64,000 bases of DNA from UBA2365 sp964594045 (GTDB taxonomy: Bacteria > Bacteroidota > Bacteroidia > Chitinophagales > Saprospiraceae), in assembly GCA_964594045.1 (NCBI GenBank), contig CAZQKR010000016.1, positions 1 to 64,000 of the forward strand, written 5' to 3'. Made by a program: the position numbers and the translations under genes. Below, in pieces: positions 61,817 to 64,000 of this stretch. The notes beneath the pieces are model-generated. The model was not told where the DNA came from. It did no database searches and saw only the letters and a program-made list of their open reading frames with translations. The stretch's first letter is position 1, and every line of letters starts with the position of its first letter.

Positions 61817-63679
61817 ATGGAACCAATCAAATATACAGAAGAAAATATTGTTTCGCTCGATTGGAAGGAGCATATCCGCCTGCGGCCGGGAATGTACATC
61901 GGTAAGCTGGGCAATGGTGCTTCACCGGACGATGGCATCTATATCTTGCTTAAGGAAGTGCTTGACAATTCAATCGATGAATATGTCATGGGATACGGTA
62001 AAAAAATCGAAGTAAACATTGAAGGCAATAAAGTCAGCGTTAGGGATTACGGAAGGGGGATACCATTGGGCAAACTTGTAGAGTGCGTTTCTCAGATCAA
62101 TACAGGGGGTAAATACGATTCAAGGGCTTTTAAAAAGTCCGTTGGTCTGAATGGGGTAGGGACCAAGGCGGTCAATGCTTTGTCTTCCTATTTCAGCGTA
62201 AAATCAATCCGGGACGGCGAAAGCAAGTTTGCCGAATTCTGCAAGGGAGAGATCGTGGTCAACAGCGGTATCGAACCTGAAAAACAGTTGGAGAACGGTA
62301 CGATCACTACTTTTGTCCCGGATGAAACCATCTTCAGGGATTTCAAATTTCAGCATGAATATATCCGCACACAGCTGTGGAATTACGCTTATCTGAATTC
62401 CGGGCTCAGGCTCAAATTCAACGGTGAGACGATGTATTCCAAAGACGGCTTGCTGGATTTTCTCACGAGTAAAACGGATGTTGAAAAACTCAAATATCCT
62501 GTCATTTTCCTCAAAGGGGAAGATATCGAGGTGGCGCTTTCACACGGGCCTTCCTATGGTGAGGATTATTACTCTTTTGTCAATGGTCAGTTCACCACTC
62601 AGGGCGGTACACACCTGGTGGCATTCAGAAATGCCGTAGTCAAGACCATCAGGGATTTTTACAACAAAAATTTTGATTCGCGAGATATCCAGACCGGGAT
62701 CGTGGGCGCCATCAGTATCCGGATAGAAGAACCTGTTTTTGAATCGCAGACCAAAACAAAGCTGGGCTCCCAGACCATTTCTCCCGATGGAGCTACTTTG
62801 CGCACATTTATCGGCAACTTCCTTCAAACACAGCTCGACAATTACCTGCACAAACACGAAGATGTTGCCAAAGCGCTTTTAGACAGGATCAAAAGGTCTG
62901 AAAAGGAGCGAAAGGAGATCGATGGCATCAAAAAGATCGCTAAAACCAGGGCAAAAGCTGCCAATATCCATAATAAAAAACTGAGGGATTGCAGGGTACA
63001 TTTCAATGACGAGAAAGCGGATCCGGTTATGGTGGAAAACTCCACGATCTTCATCACTGAAGGCGATTCTGCCAGCGGTTCCATCACCAAGGCCAGGGAT
63101 GTTCAGACCCAGGCAGTTTTCAGTCTGAGGGGCAAGCCGCTCAACTGCTACGGCCTGAGTAAAAAAATTGTTTACCAGAATGAGGAATTCAACCTGCTTC
63201 AGCATGCGTTGAATATTGAAGACGGATTGGATGGCCTGAGGTTCAATAAGGTGGTCATTTCAACGGATGCGGATGTGGATGGAATGCATATCCGCTTATT
63301 GCTCCTGACGTTCTTTTTACAGTTTTTCCCCGAACTGGTCACACATGGCCATCTTTTTATCCTCGAAACTCCTTTGTTCCGCGTCAGAGACAAACAGACA
63401 ACCTATTATTGCTATTCTGAGAAGGAAAAATCAGAGGCCATCGCCAAACTTAGGGGAAAAGCAGAGATAACCCGTTTTAAAGGACTTGGAGAGATCTCTC
63501 CGGGCGAATTTGGTAACCTGATCGGTGAAAATATGCGCCTCAAACCTGTAAAAATGCACGGAAACGCCAGAATTGAGGAATTGCTGGCCTATTATATGGG
63601 AAAAAATACACCTGAAAGACAGGAATTTATCATCACTAACTTGAAATACGAGAAAGAAGAACTTTTTGAAAATGTCTGA
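61817..63679 (+). CDS. parE: DNA topoisomerase IV subunit B
   Basis: The protein has 620 residues. It is the ATPase half of a type IIA topoisomerase that decatenates chromosomes. The GHKL ATP site has EVLDNSIDEYVMG, VRDYGRGIPLG and VGLNGVGTKAVNALS; the transducer lysine lies in the QTKTKLGS loop. The Toprim region has ITEGDSASGS, STDADVDGMHIR and RFKGLGEISPGEF. Its 620-residue length and the missing long C-terminal insert favour ParE over GyrB. The parC partner is not in the window. The stop faces the polyprenyl synthase gene with 6 bp between them. Confidence 0.92.
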   Translation: MEPIKYTEENIVSLDWKEHIRLRPGMYIGKLGNGASPDDGIYILLKEVLDNSIDEYVMGYGKKIEVNIEGNKVSVRDYGRGIPLGKLVECVSQINTGGKYDSRAFKKSVGLNGVGTKAVNALSSYFSVKSIRDGESKFAEFCKGEIVVNSGIEPEKQLENGTITTFVPDETIFRDFKFQHEYIRTQLWNYAYLNSGLRLKFNGETMYSKDGLLDFLTSKTDVEKLKYPVIFLKGEDIEVALSHGPSYGEDYYSFVNGQFTTQGGTHLVAFRNAVVKTIRDFYNKNFDSRDIQTGIVGAISIRIEEPVFESQTKTKLGSQTISPDGATLRTFIGNFLQTQLDNYLHKHEDVAKALLDRIKRSEKERKEIDGIKKIAKTRAKAANIHNKKLRDCRVHFNDEKADPVMVENSTIFITEGDSASGSITKARDVQTQAVFSLRGKPLNCYGLSKKIVYQNEEFNLLQHALNIEDGLDGLRFNKVVISTDADVDGMHIRLLLLTFFLQFFPELVTHGHLFILETPLFRVRDKQTTYYCYSEKEKSEAIAKLRGKAEITRFKGLGEISPGEFGNLIGENMRLKPVKMHGNARIEELLAYYMGKNTPERQEFIITNLKYEKEELFENV

Positions 63680-63685
63680 AAAGGC

Positions 63686-64000
63686 TCATTTTGAGCGGTT
63701 GATGACATAATCAGAAAGGCTCAGCAGTGAGCGACGGTATTCATTATCAGGAAATTCCGCAAGGATACTGTCTCCAAGCGCCTTATATTCCATCATTTTG
63801 GCTGTGGCGTATTCCAGCCCTCCTTTTTCCTTGATGAATGCTATGAGCTCGTCAACCTTTTGCTTGTTTTCGTTGTGGTTCTTTACCGTGTTGATGATAT
63901 AACTTTTTTCCTGACTGTTCACCTTCTGGAGAACATGGATAAGCGGCAAGGTCATTTTTTTCTCCTTGATATCAATGCCGCGCGGTTTTCCAATATCCTT
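63686..64000 (-). CDS. Polyprenyl diphosphate synthase, C-terminal part
   Basis: The minus-strand frame enters from beyond the window (open to base 64000) and gives about 104 residues. It contains DIGKPRGIDIKEKKMTLPLIHVL, the G-K-x-x-G-x-D-I-x-x-x-K-x-T-L-P motif near the end of trans-isoprenyl synthases. After it comes a helical tail ending SLLSLSDYVINRSK. The two D-D-x-x-D motifs are upstream, outside the window. It probably makes the octaprenyl-type side chain of menaquinone. The ATG at 63955 is an internal Met, not the start. Confidence 0.88.
   Translation of the reverse strand, partial: KDIGKPRGIDIKEKKMTLPLIHVLQKVNSQEKSYIINTVKNHNENKQKVDELIAFIKEKGGLEYATAKMMEYKALGDSILAEFPDNEYRRSLLSLSDYVINRSK

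Noticed and set aside
63684..63696. Hairpin GCTCATTTTGAGC as a terminator between parE and the polyprenyl synthase gene
   Set aside because: The stem is only five pairs, lacks a T run and overlaps the stop codon of the minus-strand gene.

Overview
The window looks like chromosome from a member of the Bacteroidota, most like a Saprospiria/Chitinophagia-type environmental bacterium. The evidence is two secreted proteins with type IX secretion (T9SS) C-terminal sorting domains, a long Bacteroidota-type signal peptidase I, a GH97 glycosidase, a FISUMP lipoprotein, a GxxExxY nuclease, a 7TM-AraC regulator, and promoter boxes of the TAnnTTTG type. No rRNA, tRNA or CRISPR array was seen. One 100-base assembly gap lies inside a tandem repeat.

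Layout. 1-14600 is an AT-rich accessory island that reads as a polymorphic-toxin cassette array. It holds two secreted multidomain toxins (1177-3711 with a PD-(D/E)XK-like tip; 9661-11373 with a GIY-YIG/URI-like tip). Each sits directly behind a copy of the same Fn3-like surface-protein fragment. They are followed by immunity genes, broken orphan toxin modules and three dead Rpn-type nuclease copies, which are themselves hit by small inverted-repeat elements. 14619-25292 is mostly housekeeping: RtcB, signal peptidase I, QueE, two T9SS cargo proteins, SSB, MurQ and a TonB-C protein. 25403-32628 is a seven-gene same-strand run led by a 7TM-AraC regulator, with three phased direct repeats behind it. 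32903-37055 holds a sodium/solute symporter and a GH97 glycosidase, separated by palindromic repeats and a strong terminator hairpin.

38220-44888 is a second accessory block: a membrane protein fused to a trypsin-like protease, a secreted helical/beta-barrel-like protein and a patatin phospholipase whose 3' end is split by an A8 frameshift. 45431-49947 couples a single-chain type IIG restriction-modification enzyme to a 108/122-bp tandem palindromic array and a GxxExxY nuclease. 50375-57812 is a run of a decarboxylase-fold protein lacking its PLP lysine, two GNAT-type enzymes, a Fic protein with a 41-bp-periodic operator-like array, and two B12-type radical SAM proteins. The rest (58244-64000) is a FISUMP lipoprotein, Skp/OmpH, TatA, a DUF5009 acyltransferase, topoisomerase IV subunit B and the end of a polyprenyl synthase.

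The best candidates for undescribed biology are the secreted-toxin cassette array, the membrane-trypsin/barrel/patatin operon, the Lys-less decarboxylase cluster with the Fic operator, and the repeat array joined to the restriction gene and GxxExxY. Family calls rest on motifs read by eye; no database search was run.
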